A DNA stretch of 64,000 bases from an uncultured Aliiroseovarius sp. (GCF_947497285.1 NZ_CANMFT010000003.1:62001-126000), one strand, 5' to 3'; positions 17,913 to 26,908 are shown, counted from the stretch's first letter. Made by a program: numbers and translations. The notes: a model not told the origin generated them from the sequence alone.

Positions 17913-18227
17913 ATGATTGATTGGAACCGCGTTACCGAACTAAAAGATGAGATTGGCGAAGATGACTTCGCCATCGTGGCCGAGATGTTTTTGGAAGAAG
18001 TGGAAGAAGTGATCGACCGCCTAAAAGCCAATCCGAAACCAGCGCTGTTTGAACAAGACATGCATTTTCTGAAAAGCTCGGCTCTGAATTTGGGCTTCAA
18101 GGCTTTGACGGCCCTATGTGCGGTGGGTGAACGTGAAGCCGCCGCTGGCAATTTCGAAGCCGTGCCGCTTGCCCCATTGTTCAAAACCTATGATGCGTCG
18201 AAGGCGGAGTTCGTAGCGCGCGCCTAA
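17913..18227 (+). CDS. Hpt (histidine phosphotransfer) domain protein
   Basis: This is a free-standing 104-residue Hpt domain: a helical bundle with the phospho-accepting histidine H51 in the motif MHFLKSSALNLGF. It has no kinase domain of its own, so it would relay phosphate between a hybrid kinase and a response regulator. The start ATG at 17913 has GGAGGT at 17903-17908 just upstream. It is divergent from the receiver-PP2C gene, its probable partner. Its TAA stop overlaps the TAG stop of convergent ilvA in the tetranucleotide CTAA. Confidence 0.85.
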   Translation: MIDWNRVTELKDEIGEDDFAIVAEMFLEEVEEVIDRLKANPKPALFEQDMHFLKSSALNLGFKALTALCAVGEREAAAGNFEAVPLAPLFKTYDASKAEFVARA

Positions 18228-19471
18228 ACGATAAACTCGGCTATGGTTTCGTTGCCGGTGATGTCGGAATACACGAACCCACCCTCATCAAGCCGTCGAA
18301 AAAGCGAGTCAAAGTTGTCAGGCTGTGTCGTTTCGATTCCAATCAGAACCGAACCGAAATTTCGCGCGCTTTTCTTGAGATACTCGAACCGAGCGATATT
18401 GTCGTCCGGTCCAAGCACCTGAAGGAAATCTTTCAGCGCACCGGGCCGTTGTGGCAGGCGCAACAGAAAATACTTCTTCAGCCCTGAATGTCGCTGGCTA
18501 CGCTCTTTCACTTCGGGAAGGCGTTCGAAATCGAAATTGCCGCCAGAAGTCACACAAACAACGGTCTTGCCCCGTATCACCTTGCGAAGATCTTGCAGCG
18601 CATCAACAGACATTGCGCCGGCCGGCTCAAGCACGACACCTTCGACGTTCAGCATCTCTAGAATGGTCGTGCAAATGCGATCTTCCGGGACCGCAATTAC
18701 ATGGTCCGTTGGCACCGACTTTAGCGTGCTGAATGTCAGATCACCAATTCGGGCCACCGCCGCGCCATCAACAAAGTTGTCGACCTTGTCCAGCTTGACG
18801 GGGTGACCCGCATCAAGTGCCGCCGCAAGGCTGGCACCGCCCGCGGGTTCAATATATCGCAGATCGGTCTTGGGCCCGACAGCGGCAAAATACCGCGTGG
18901 TCCCTGCGGCCAATCCACCGCCGCCCACGGGCAAAACAACCACGTCCGGCGTGCGACCAAGCTGTTCCATGATTTCGGCGGCGACACTCGCCTGACCTTC
19001 AATGACATCAAGGTCGTCAAAGGGCGACAGAAAATGGCCGCCTGCCTCTTTGCAAAAGGCCTGCGCCTCGATCAGCGTGTCGTCAAAATAGTCCCCAACA
19101 AGACGGATTTCGATGTTTTCCCCGCCGAAGGTGCGCGTCTTCGCGATCTTTTGCTGCGGCGTTGTCACCGGCATGAAAATCACGCCCTTAACCCCAAGAT
19201 GGCGGCAGACGAAAGCCACGCCTTGCGCGTGATTTCCAGCCGACGCGCATACGAACACCTTCAGCTTCGGATCACGTGCCAAAGCCTTGGTCATGGCATT
19301 CAGGGCACCCCGTATCTTGTAGCTGCGCACCGGGCTCAGGTCTTCCCGTTTCAGCCAGACGTCAGCACCATATCTGGCGGACAGATGATCATTGCGCTGC
19401 AACGGCGTCGCGGGAAACACCGCGCGCATATGATGTTCGGCACTGTGGGCCTTGTCGACGAAATCGCTCAT
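18224..19471 (-). CDS. ilvA: Threonine ammonia-lyase (threonine dehydratase) IlvA
   Basis: This PLP enzyme of 415 residues deaminates threonine to 2-oxobutanoate, the first step of isoleucine synthesis. The PLP lysine is K52 in SYKIRGA, the phosphate-binding glycine loop is PVGGGGLAAG near 188, and FVCASAGNHAQG near 90 contacts substrate. The C-terminal ~85 residues (KKYFLLRLPQRPGALKDFL onward) form a single ACT-like regulatory domain, so feedback by isoleucine is likely. This is shorter than the 514-residue E. coli form, which has two. It converges on the Hpt gene and diverges from argG. Confidence 0.93.
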   Translation of the reverse strand: MSDFVDKAHSAEHHMRAVFPATPLQRNDHLSARYGADVWLKREDLSPVRSYKIRGALNAMTKALARDPKLKVFVCASAGNHAQGVAFVCRHLGVKGVIFMPVTTPQQKIAKTRTFGGENIEIRLVGDYFDDTLIEAQAFCKEAGGHFLSPFDDLDVIEGQASVAAEIMEQLGRTPDVVVLPVGGGGLAAGTTRYFAAVGPKTDLRYIEPAGGASLAAALDAGHPVKLDKVDNFVDGAAVARIGDLTFSTLKSVPTDHVIAVPEDRICTTILEMLNVEGVVLEPAGAMSVDALQDLRKVIRGKTVVCVTSGGNFDFERLPEVKERSQRHSGLKKYFLLRLPQRPGALKDFLQVLGPDDNIARFEYLKKSARNFGSVLIGIETTQPDNFDSLFRRLDEGGFVYSDITGNETIAEFIV

Positions 19472-19611
19472 CCCCTAGCATTTGCGCGAAACCGGATGCA
19501 GTTCAAGCCCTGCCAACCCGGCCCGCAAAGAACGCGGGCTTGGCGTCAAGTGACCTTGCTCTTCCCAAGAAAAACAGGTAACTGCGCGCGGACCCCACGT
19601 AGGAGAAAACG

Positions 19612-20838
19612 ATGTCTGCGCCCAAGAAAGTTGTTCTGGCCTATTCCGGCGGCCTTGATACCTCGATCATCCTGAAATGGCTGCAAACCGAGTATGGTTG
19701 CGAAGTGATTACCTTTACCGCTGACCTGGGTCAGGGTGAAGAACTGGAACCCGCCCGCAAGAAGGCCGAGATGCTGGGCATCAAGCCCGAAAACATCCAC
19801 ATCGAAGACCTGCGCGAGGAATTCGTGCGCGACTATGTGTTCCCGATGTTCCGCGCCAATGCACAATACGAAGGGCTCTATCTGCTGGGCACTTCAATCG
19901 CGCGGCCGCTGATCTCGAAGCGATTGGTTGAGATTGCCGAAGAACACGGCGCGGATGCGGTCAGCCACGGCGCGACCGGCAAAGGCAACGATCAGGTTCG
20001 GTTTGAACTGGCCTGCTATGCGCTGAACCCGGAAATTCAGGTGATCGCGCCTTGGCGAAAGTGGGATCTGGGCTCGCGGACACGCTTGATTGAGTTCGCC
20101 GAGCAACACCAGATACCGGTCGCAAAAGACAAGCGTGGCGAGGCGCCGTTCTCGGTCGATGCGAACCTTCTACACACCTCGTCCGAGGGCAAATCCCTGG
20201 AAGATCCGGCCGAAGACGCGCCCGATTACGTTTACCAACGCACGGTTAATCCCGAAGACGCGCCTGATACGCCCGAGTTTATCGAGGTCGGTTTTGAAAA
20301 AGGCGACGCGGTGTCGGTCAACGGTGTCGACATGTCCCCCGCGACGATCCTGACTGTGCTGAACGAATACGGCCACAAGCACGGCATTGGTCGTCTTGAT
20401 CTGGTCGAAGGTCGCTATGTCGGGATGAAATCGCGCGGCATCTACGAAACGCCCGGCGGCACCATTCTGCTGGACGCGCATCGCGGGATCGAGTCGATCA
20501 CCATGGATCGTGGCGCGATGCACCTGAAAGACGAGCTGATGCCGAAATACGCCGAGCTGATTTACAACGGCTACTGGTTCAGCCCCGAACGCGAGATGTT
20601 GCAAGCCGCCATCGACGCCAGCCAGGACCACGTGACCGGCACGGTTCGCATGAAGCTTTACAAAGGGCTTGCCCGCGTTGTGGGGCGTTGGTCCGATCAT
20701 TCGCTGTATTCAGAAGAACACGTGACGTTCGAAGAAGACATGGGCGCTTATGATCAGACCGACGCGGCTGGCTTCATCCAGCTGAACGCCCTGCGTCTGA
20801 AGCTGATCGCGATGCGCAACAAGCGCGTTGCAAAGTGA
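19612..20838 (+). CDS. argG: Argininosuccinate synthase
   Basis: The 408-residue enzyme joins citrulline and aspartate with ATP in arginine biosynthesis. The ATP-pyrophosphatase loop [11 protein letters not shown] is at residues 10-20, and the family signatures [13 protein letters not shown] (about 120) and [17 protein letters not shown] (about 268) are intact. TAGGAG upstream gives a good ribosome site. The promoter must lie in the 140-bp gap to divergent ilvA. The TGA stop overlaps the GTG start of the DUF1810 gene as GTGA. Confidence 0.97.
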   Translation: MSAPKKVVLAYSGGLDTSIILKWLQTEYGCEVITFTADLGQGEELEPARKKAEMLGIKPENIHIEDLREEFVRDYVFPMFRANAQYEGLYLLGTSIARPLISKRLVEIAEEHGADAVSHGATGKGNDQVRFELACYALNPEIQVIAPWRKWDLGSRTRLIEFAEQHQIPVAKDKRGEAPFSVDANLLHTSSEGKSLEDPAEDAPDYVYQRTVNPEDAPDTPEFIEVGFEKGDAVSVNGVDMSPATILTVLNEYGHKHGIGRLDLVEGRYVGMKSRGIYETPGGTILLDAHRGIESITMDRGAMHLKDELMPKYAELIYNGYWFSPEREMLQAAIDASQDHVTGTVRMKLYKGLARVVGRWSDHSLYSEEHVTFEEDMGAYDQTDAAGFIQLNALRLKLIAMRNKRVAK

Positions 20839-21275
20839 GTTTCGACGACGATACCGATGATGAACTGGACATGTTCATCGAAGCTCAGGATACCGTATGG
20901 CACGATGTCCTGAACGAACTTCAGGCTGGAAAGAAGACAAGCCATTGGATGTGGTTTGTCTTCCCGCAGCTTGCTGAATTGGGCCGATCTGATCTGGCGC
21001 AGCTTTACGGGCTTGAGGATTTGAACGAAGCAACGGCCTATCTGCATCATGAAGAGCTGAAGCGCCGCCTGCTTGTGGTCTCATCGCTGCTGCTTGAGCA
21101 CGCTGGCACCGACCCGGCGGACATTCTGGGCGAAGTTGACGCCAAGAAGCTGCGGTCCAGCATGACGATTTTTGCTGCCGTGCATGACGCCCCACCGATC
21201 TTTCAGCAGGTCCTAGAGGTGTTTTATGGCGGCACCCCGTGTGCCCACACGGTCGCCGCCCTGTCCCGGACCTGA
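20835..21275 (+). CDS. DUF1810 family protein
   Basis: The 146-residue cytoplasmic protein matches the DUF1810 pattern: [20 protein letters not shown] at the N-terminus, [17 protein letters not shown] near 35, and a C-terminal [19 protein letters not shown] then [10 protein letters not shown]. No enzymatic activity is established for the family as far as I know; some database entries call it calpastatin without biochemical basis. The start is GTG at 20835, overlapping the argG stop, so it is translationally coupled to argG. A role in arginine metabolism is only an inference from this linkage. Confidence 0.8.
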   Translation: MSFDDDTDDELDMFIEAQDTVWHDVLNELQAGKKTSHWMWFVFPQLAELGRSDLAQLYGLEDLNEATAYLHHEELKRRLLVVSSLLLEHAGTDPADILGEVDAKKLRSSMTIFAAVHDAPPIFQQVLEVFYGGTPCAHTVAALSRT

Positions 21276-21349
21276 CGTCACCGGCCCTTTGGTCAATCTT
21301 GCCGCTTTACCCTGTTTGTCTTATCGCAATGCGATGCGGAGGGATTGAC

Positions 21350-21637
21350 ATGCCACTTACCAATATCGTTCAGGGAATGCAGGCCGGGCTTGCTGGCAAT
21401 GGCTTTGACGGGTCGCTCAAGTTTGATTGCGGAAAGGACGGCGTTATCGTGCTGGCCGACAACGAAGTCAGCACCCAGAATCGCGAGACGGATTGCGCGC
21501 TTCACCTGTCCACCGAGAACCTGAAAAAGCTTTTGACCGGAAAGCTAAACCCGATGACCGCCGTTATGATGGGCAAGATAAAGATCACAGGTGATGTGTC
21601 GGTCGCAATGCGACTGGGGCAGCTATTGAAGGGCTAG
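21350..21637 (+). CDS. SCP2 sterol-binding domain protein
   Basis: The 95-residue protein is a single SCP2-like lipid-binding domain, recognisable from the hydrophobic core LKFDCGKDGVIVLADN, DCALHLSTENLKKLLTG and the terminal MGKIKITGDVSVAMRLGQLL. Such proteins bind lipids or acyl chains; the bacterial role is poorly defined. I start at ATG 21350, preceded by GGAGGGA at 21338-21344. An upstream in-frame ATG at 21239 overlaps the preceding gene and adds unrelated sequence. Its TAG overlaps the rbsK stop in CTAG. Confidence 0.82.
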   Translation: MPLTNIVQGMQAGLAGNGFDGSLKFDCGKDGVIVLADNEVSTQNRETDCALHLSTENLKKLLTGKLNPMTAVMMGKIKITGDVSVAMRLGQLLKG

Positions 21638-22521
21638 TCAGAGCCTGTTTCAGTCAGAAACGCATCAACCTCAGCCCGATTTGGCATGGCGTCTGCGGTG
21701 CCGTGGCGGGTGACCTGAATGGCGGACGCAGCAGCGCCCAACCGCATCGCGTCGCGGATGTCCAACCCCTGATCCAGCCCGGCCGCGACATAGCCGATAA
21801 AGCAATCACCAGCGCCGGTCGTATCAACCGGATCGACCTTGAAAGCAGGGACGTCTGTTTTCTGGCCCTTTGCACCAACCCGCCACACGGCACCTTGCGC
21901 ACCTTTGGTGATCAACAGGTTCGGCACATCAATTTGGTCCGTCGCCACGCCCAGCGCATTGGAAAGCTGTTTGGCTTCGACCTCATTCACCACAAGAAGG
22001 TCGGTCACGGGCAACATGTGCGCCGCGCGCGATGCGTCGAAGGGCGCGGCGGAGTAGACGACAAACAGGCCCTTCTTTCGTGCCAGCGTGGCGGCTTCCA
22101 ACGTCAAAACCGTTTCATTCTGCATGATTAGAGTATCATTCGCATCGGCATCCTTGAGAGCGTCTGCGACTTGCGCGTCGGTTATCTGCGCATTTGCCCC
22201 CGCGAACAAGACAATCATATTCTCACCTGCTGCGTCGACGCAGATATTGGCGTGTCCTGTGGGCGCGTTGACCACTGCCACGTTGTCGGTTTTGACCCCA
22301 GCTTTGGCCAACCGGTCCACGCACCATGCTCCCTCCGCTCCGACGGCGCCGATATGATGAACTGTTGCCCCAGCCAGCGCAGCCGCGATGGATTGGTTTG
22401 CGCCCTTCCCGCCCAAACCGACACGATGATCATTCGACGCCAGCGTTTCACCCGGCCTCGGCAGGTGATCGACGTCATAGAAATTGTCGATGTTGATCGA
22501 CCCCAGATTATAGATCGCCAC
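21634..22521 (-). CDS. rbsK: Ribokinase (PfkB family)
   Basis: The 295-residue PfkB sugar kinase has the N-terminal signature GSINIDNFYDVDHLPRPGET, the substrate motif GGKGANQSIAAALAG near residue 38, and the C-terminal PfkB motif DTTGAGDCFIGYVAAG near 240, with the catalytic aspartate. The ribokinase-like GGKGANQ supports ribose, although other ribose-like sugars or nucleosides are possible. No ribose transporter or rbsR lies beside it. It is divergent from the isocitrate dehydrogenase gene at 22698 and converges on the SCP2 gene. Confidence 0.8.
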   Translation of the reverse strand: MAIYNLGSINIDNFYDVDHLPRPGETLASNDHRVGLGGKGANQSIAAALAGATVHHIGAVGAEGAWCVDRLAKAGVKTDNVAVVNAPTGHANICVDAAGENMIVLFAGANAQITDAQVADALKDADANDTLIMQNETVLTLEAATLARKKGLFVVYSAAPFDASRAAHMLPVTDLLVVNEVEAKQLSNALGVATDQIDVPNLLITKGAQGAVWRVGAKGQKTDVPAFKVDPVDTTGAGDCFIGYVAAGLDQGLDIRDAMRLGAAASAIQVTRHGTADAMPNRAEVDAFLTETGSD

Positions 22522-22646
22522 GGCGGCCTCCTGCTTTTGGACAGCCTATTGCGCTGGACAGCGATCTCAAGGGAAAGCTAGGTTATTGCATCGAAGACCT
22601 ATGATTTATTCGGGTTTCTGAATTTGAGATTCCTCTTGTATTCCAT

Positions 22647-22659
22647 GGTATACCGTATA
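22647..22659. promoter_or_regulatory. Overlapping palindromes GGTATACC / TATACcGTATA upstream of the NAD-IDH gene
   Basis: GGTATACC (22647-22654) is a perfect 8-bp palindrome and overlaps TATAC-C-GTATA (22649-22659), a 5+1+5 palindrome. It lies 38 bp before the ATG at 22698 in the rbsK-IDH divergent gap, where a promoter is expected. GTATAC cores are seen in operators of some GntR-family regulators, but no regulator gene lies nearby. It could equally be part of a -10 region. Confidence 0.3.
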
Positions 22660-22697
22660 GATGAGCGGTAACGCGCACCAAAAGCCTGGAGACAACC

Positions 22698-23717
22698 ATG
22701 ACCACCAAGATCCAAGCAACCCTGATTCCCGGCGACGGTATCGGCCCCGAAATCACCGAAGCCGTGACCGCCATCCTTGACCATATGGGCAGCCCGTTTG
22801 AATGGGATGTTCAGCAGGCAGGTATGGCTGGCATTGACGCAACCGGCGACCCGCTTCCACAAGCCACCATTGACAGCATCCGTCGCACCAAACTGGCGCT
22901 GAAAGGCCCGCTGACCACGCCGGTCGGCGGTGGCTTCAAGTCGATCAACCTGCAACTGCGGCAGGAGTTTGAGCTTTTTGCCAACGTGCGCCCCACCAAG
23001 ACGATCAAGACTGATGGGCGCTATGACAACATTGACATGGTGATTTTCCGTGAAAACCTCGAAGGCTACTACATCGCCGACGAAGGCTACATGGAGCATA
23101 ACGGCGACCCGAAGGGCAAAGTTTACTCGACCGGCTACAACACCAAGGATGAAGCGCGCCGGATCACCCGCGCGGCGTTCGATTACGCAGTGGCAAATGG
23201 GCGCAAGAAGGTGTCGATCGTGCACAAGGCCAACATCCTGAAGCTGCTGTCCGGCATGTTTCTGGAAGAAGCCCGCGAGGTGGCGAAGGAATACGAGGGG
23301 CGCGTCGAGGTTGATGAACGCATCGTTGATGCCTGCGCCATGCAGATGGTCATGTATCCCGAAGCGTTTGATGTGATCGTCACCACCAACCTGTTTGGCG
23401 ACATCCTGTCCGACCTTGCTGCCGGTCTGGTCGGCGGTCTGGGGCTGGCCCCCGGCGCGAACATCGGCAAAGACGCCGCAATTTTTGAGGCCGTCCATGG
23501 ATCGGCCCCCGACATTGCCGGCCAACAAAAAGCCAACCCCTGCGCCTTTCTGATGGCCGCTGGTCTGATGTTGGAACATGTTGGCCTGAATGCCGATGCC
23601 GATCGCCTGAAAAAGGCTGTGATAGACACTGTTCAAGCCAAAGATCGCGTCACCCCTGATCTGGGCGGCACCGGCAATACAATGTCGATCGCCGAAGCGA
23701 TCATGGACCGTCTGTAA
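22698..23717 (+). CDS. Isocitrate/isopropylmalate dehydrogenase family, probable NAD-dependent isocitrate dehydrogenase
   Basis: This is a 339-residue beta-decarboxylating dehydrogenase. The N-terminal PGDGIGPEI is intact. The substrate loop reads KSINLQLRQEF (about 82), the S-x-N-x-x-L-R pattern of isocitrate enzymes rather than the isopropylmalate pattern. The metal site has TTNLFGDILSDLAAG near 240. The cofactor loop reads VHGSAPDIAGQQKANP near 270: Asp-Ile, where NADP enzymes have Lys-Tyr, so NAD is expected. It resembles the mitochondrial IDH3 type. An NADP-type monomeric isocitrate dehydrogenase lies 1 kb downstream. Related dehydrogenases such as homoisocitrate dehydrogenase are possible but fit less well. 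Confidence 0.85.
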   Translation: MTTKIQATLIPGDGIGPEITEAVTAILDHMGSPFEWDVQQAGMAGIDATGDPLPQATIDSIRRTKLALKGPLTTPVGGGFKSINLQLRQEFELFANVRPTKTIKTDGRYDNIDMVIFRENLEGYYIADEGYMEHNGDPKGKVYSTGYNTKDEARRITRAAFDYAVANGRKKVSIVHKANILKLLSGMFLEEAREVAKEYEGRVEVDERIVDACAMQMVMYPEAFDVIVTTNLFGDILSDLAAGLVGGLGLAPGANIGKDAAIFEAVHGSAPDIAGQQKANPCAFLMAAGLMLEHVGLNADADRLKKAVIDTVQAKDRVTPDLGGTGNTMSIAEAIMDRL

Positions 23718-23754
23718 GCGCGATTGACGCGCCTCAAAGACAGCCAAGATCAAT

Positions 23755-23787
23755 CATGCGAGCTTGCTTCTCAAGGAGGCTCGCATG
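23755..23787 (+). promoter_or_regulatory. Inverted repeat that includes the start codon of the GNAT-YoaP gene
   Basis: CATGCGAGC (23755-23763) is the exact reverse complement of GCTCGCATG (23779-23787). The right arm includes the ATG start codon (23785-23787), and the loop of 15 nt contains AAGGAG of the ribosome binding site. If transcribed, the RNA would form a 9-bp stem that occludes the start codon, so it may control translation. A DNA-binding operator is the alternative. Confidence 0.45.
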
Positions 23788-24537
23788 ACAGAACTGATCA
23801 CCGTCACAAACGACACCGTCGAACAACACGGCTTTTTCTGCAAGATGAGCGCGCGCAAGACCAGTGCGTGGAAGCGGAAGCGCGCATGGCTCGCCGATCG
23901 CTTTGAGGAAGGCTTGCAGCTGCGGCTGCTGGGCGACGGCGAACGCGGATTTGTCGAATTTATCCCGGCCGAATTCGCTTGGCGCGGGATTGAAAACGCG
24001 AAGGGTCTGGTCGCCATCCACTGTATCTGGGTCGTCGGTAATAGCCGGGGTCAAGGTCACGCACAATTGCTGCTGGACGAAGTCGAAAACTGGGCCCGTG
24101 ACAACGGCTTTCTCGGCGTGACCGCGCTGACTCGATCCGGCAACTGGTTGGTCGACAAGAAACTTCTGACGCCGCGGGGTTACCTGTCGGTCGATCAAGC
24201 CGACCCGAATTTCGACCTTGTCTTGAAGTCGTTCAAGAAAGGCCCCACCCCATCTATTGTTGGCAGGGCGGCAGAAAAGGCCAAGGCCTGCGGTCCCGGC
24301 CTAACGGTGTTCCACAGCGCGCAGTGCCCGTATCTGGAAGACGCGGTCAGCAACGCAAAAGACGCGGCAGACGAGGCGGGCATTCCCTTCCACGCGATCG
24401 AAGTCACATCCGCAAAGCAGCTTCGGCAGTCCGTTCCCAACCCCTATGGTGTCTTTTCAATCGTCCATGATGGGCGCGAGATTGCCAGCCACTACCTTTT
24501 GAAGAAGCAGATATTGCCACTGCTTGCGTTATCATAG
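23785..24537 (+). CDS. GNAT acetyltransferase with C-terminal YoaP-like domain
   Basis: The 250-residue protein has an N-terminal GNAT-like half, with acetyl-CoA loop region IHCIWVVGNSRGQGHAQLLL near residue 75-95. The C-terminal half (about 165-250) matches the YoaP-like domain: LTVFHSAQCPYLEDAV, then PFHAIEVTS, NPYGVFSIVHDGREIASHYL. The YoaP part looks thioredoxin-like with a single CPY cysteine. Substrate and role are unknown. The ATG at 23785 follows AAGGAGG; an in-frame ATG at 23764 lies before the ribosome site. It sits between two isocitrate dehydrogenase genes. Confidence 0.8.
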   Translation: MTELITVTNDTVEQHGFFCKMSARKTSAWKRKRAWLADRFEEGLQLRLLGDGERGFVEFIPAEFAWRGIENAKGLVAIHCIWVVGNSRGQGHAQLLLDEVENWARDNGFLGVTALTRSGNWLVDKKLLTPRGYLSVDQADPNFDLVLKSFKKGPTPSIVGRAAEKAKACGPGLTVFHSAQCPYLEDAVSNAKDAADEAGIPFHAIEVTSAKQLRQSVPNPYGVFSIVHDGREIASHYLLKKQILPLLALS

Positions 24538-24614
24538 CTGAAATCGGCCCCTGCGTCCGCAAGTCCCTTTTTTTTCGCGGCAATCTTGTGTATGTGGGTG
24601 TGGAATTCTCACCT

Positions 24615-24645
24615 TTCACCGTCCGGGCATTGACCCCGAGGTGAA
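24615..24645 (+). other. Possible leader hairpin before the monomeric isocitrate dehydrogenase gene
   Basis: TTCACC (24615-24620) pairs with GGTGAA (24640-24645), and inside it CGGG (24624-24627) pairs with CCCG (24635-24638). The two stems could stack in an RNA hairpin 28 nt before the ATG at 24674. There is no T run, so it is not an intrinsic terminator. Whether it matters for expression is unknown. Confidence 0.3.
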
Positions 24646-24673
24646 GCTCTCCGCAAAAAAGAGGTGTCCTGAC

Positions 24674-26887
24674 ATGACTGATACATCACAACCCGACATT
24701 CTGTATACCATTGTAGACGAAGCGCCCGAGCTGGCCAGCGCCTCGTTCCTGCCGATCATCAAGCGCTTCGCTTCTGCCGCTGGTGTGACCGTCGGCACCA
24801 AAGATATCTCGCTTGCGGCGCGCATCATCTCGACTTTCCCGGAGAACCTGACGGCAGAGCAACGCCAATCCGACGATTTGGCCGAACTTGGCAACCTGGT
24901 GAAAACGCCCGACGCGAATGTTATCAAGCTGCCCAACATCTCGGCCTCGGTGCCGCAACTTGTGGCCGCGGTGGAAGAACTTCAGGCGCAGGGCTACAAG
25001 CTGCCCGACTATCCTGAAGAACCCAAGACAGACGAAGAAAGGGCCATCCGCGCGCGCTATGACGCCATCAAAGGGTCGGCGGTGAACCCGGTTCTACGTG
25101 AGGGCAACTCGGACCGTCGCGCGGCCAAGGCCGTGAAGAACTTCGCCCAAAAGAACCCGCATTCAATGGGTGAATGGTCGTCGGACAGCAAGACCAAGGT
25201 TTCGTCGATGCCCGACAATGACTTCTACGCGAATGAGAAGTCGGCAACGATCACCGCCGCGCAAGCGGGCGATGCGAAGATCGAATTTGTTGCCAAAGAC
25301 GGTAGCGTCACCGTTCTGAAAGACGGCTGGACGCTGGACGAAGGCACCATCGCGGATGCGACCTTTATGTCGGCTCGCGCGCTGGGTGCTTTCCTGGCAG
25401 ACGCCATTGAAGACACCAAGAAAGACGGCACCATGTTCTCGCTTCACATGAAAGCGACGATGATGAAGGTGTCGGATCCAATCATCTTTGGTCACGCCGT
25501 GAAAGCATGGCTCGCGCCCGTGTTCGACAAGTTTGGCGACAGGCTGGAGGCGCTGGGCGTCAATCCGAACTCCGGCATGGGCGACCTACTGGAGCGGGTC
25601 GAAGGCGACGCCGAGATCATGGCCGCCATCGAAGCCCTGACCGCTGAGCGTCCCGCCATGTATATGGTCGACTCGGACAAGGGCATCACCAACCTGCATG
25701 TCCCGTCGGACGTGATCATCGACGCCTCGATGCCCGCCGTGATCCGCGCGGGCGGCAAGGGTTGGGACGCCGCTGGCAAGAAAGGCGACACCAACTGTGT
25801 GATCCCCGACCGCTGCTACGCAACCGTCTATGACGAAACGATCAACTTCTTCAAGGAAAACGGCAAGCTGGACGTGACCACCGCTGGCGCGGTCGCGAAT
25901 GTGGGTCTGATGGCGCAGAAAGCCGAGGAATATGGCTCGCACCCCACCACCTTCGAAGCGCCTGCCGACGGCACCATTCGCATCGTGCTGGCCAATGGCG
26001 AAACCCTGCATGAGCATCAGGTCGAGGCCGGTGACATCTGGCGCGCTTGCACCGTGAAGAAGGCCCCGATTGAAAACTGGATCGAGCTGGCGATGGACCG
26101 TCAGCGCCTGACGGGGTCGGAAGCGATCTTCTGGCTGGACGCAAACCGCGCCCATGACGCCGAGCTGATCAAATATGTGAAGCCCGCGCTGGAAAAAGCC
26201 GGTGTGGCGGACAAGTTCCAGATCATGGCGCCGCGCGAAGCGACCCGCCAGTCGCTGGAAACCATCACCGCGGGCAAGGATTCAATTGCGATCACCGGCA
26301 ACGTGCTGCGCGATTATCTGACCGACCTGTTCCCGATTTTGGAGCTTGGCACCTCGGCCAAGATGCTGTCGATCGTGAAGCTGATGAACGGTGGTGGATT
26401 GTTTGAAACCGGTGCGGGTGGATCCGCCCCCAAGCACGTTCAGCAACTCGTTGAAGAAAACCACCTGCGCTGGGATTCGATGGGCGAGTTCTGCGCGCTG
26501 GGTGAAAGCCTGAACTTCCTGGCCGACGCGAAAGGCAATGCCAAAGCCGGTGTTCTGGGCGCTGCGGCTGAGGAAGCCACGCAAGGTATCCTCGACAACA
26601 ACCGCTCGCCCTCGCGCAAGGTGGGTGAGCCGGACAACCGCGACAGCCACTATTGGTTCGCCCGCTACTGGGCCGAGGCGCTGGCCGCCCAGACCGATGA
26701 CGCCGAAATCGCAGCGGAATTCGCCCCGATTGCCAAGGCGCTGGCCGATGGCGAAGACGCAATTCTGGCAGAACTGGCCGCCGTGCAAGGTCCGCCCGCC
26801 GACATTGGCGGATACTATCACCCGAGCGTCGAGAAAAAGGCGAAAGTGATGCGGCCCAGCGCGACGCTGAACGCCATCATCGGCTAA
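24674..26887 (+). CDS. icd: NADP-dependent isocitrate dehydrogenase, monomeric type
   Basis: The 737-residue length and the collinear match to the monomeric IDH family identify this enzyme: [18 protein letters not shown] near 100, [13 protein letters not shown] near 135, MWSxKxxx-like [14 protein letters not shown] near 165, and [17 protein letters not shown] near 370. It oxidatively decarboxylates isocitrate to 2-oxoglutarate in the TCA cycle, making NADPH. I start at ATG 24674, preceded by AGAGGTG; an upstream in-frame ATG at 24641 lies within the putative leader hairpin. A strong terminator follows. The reaction is shared with the unrelated-length dehydrogenase at 22698. Confidence 0.95.
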   Translation: MTDTSQPDILYTIVDEAPELASASFLPIIKRFASAAGVTVGTKDISLAARIISTFPENLTAEQRQSDDLAELGNLVKTPDANVIKLPNISASVPQLVAAVEELQAQGYKLPDYPEEPKTDEERAIRARYDAIKGSAVNPVLREGNSDRRAAKAVKNFAQKNPHSMGEWSSDSKTKVSSMPDNDFYANEKSATITAAQAGDAKIEFVAKDGSVTVLKDGWTLDEGTIADATFMSARALGAFLADAIEDTKKDGTMFSLHMKATMMKVSDPIIFGHAVKAWLAPVFDKFGDRLEALGVNPNSGMGDLLERVEGDAEIMAAIEALTAERPAMYMVDSDKGITNLHVPSDVIIDASMPAVIRAGGKGWDAAGKKGDTNCVIPDRCYATVYDETINFFKENGKLDVTTAGAVANVGLMAQKAEEYGSHPTTFEAPADGTIRIVLANGETLHEHQVEAGDIWRACTVKKAPIENWIELAMDRQRLTGSEAIFWLDANRAHDAELIKYVKPALEKAGVADKFQIMAPREATRQSLETITAGKDSIAITGNVLRDYLTDLFPILELGTSAKMLSIVKLMNGGGLFETGAGGSAPKHVQQLVEENHLRWDSMGEFCALGESLNFLADAKGNAKAGVLGAAAEEATQGILDNNRSPSRKVGEPDNRDSHYWFARYWAEALAAQTDDAEIAAEFAPIAKALADGEDAILAELAAVQGPPADIGGYYHPSVEKKAKVMRPSATLNAIIG

Positions 26888-26908
26888 AGACTATCCGATC
26901 CAAAGCTG

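Noticed and set aside
18803-19675. 290-codon plus-strand frame opposite ilvA running into argG
   Set aside because: It overlaps two clear genes and lacks family features.
22599-23753. Long 384-codon open frame on the minus strand opposite the NAD-IDH gene
   Set aside because: It mirrors the codon pattern of a clear dehydrogenase gene, has no family features and no ribosome site. High G+C coding DNA often leaves such antisense frames open.
24538-24673. Intrinsic terminator after the GNAT-YoaP gene (T run near 24568)
   Set aside because: A run of T exists, but no stable stem directly precedes it.
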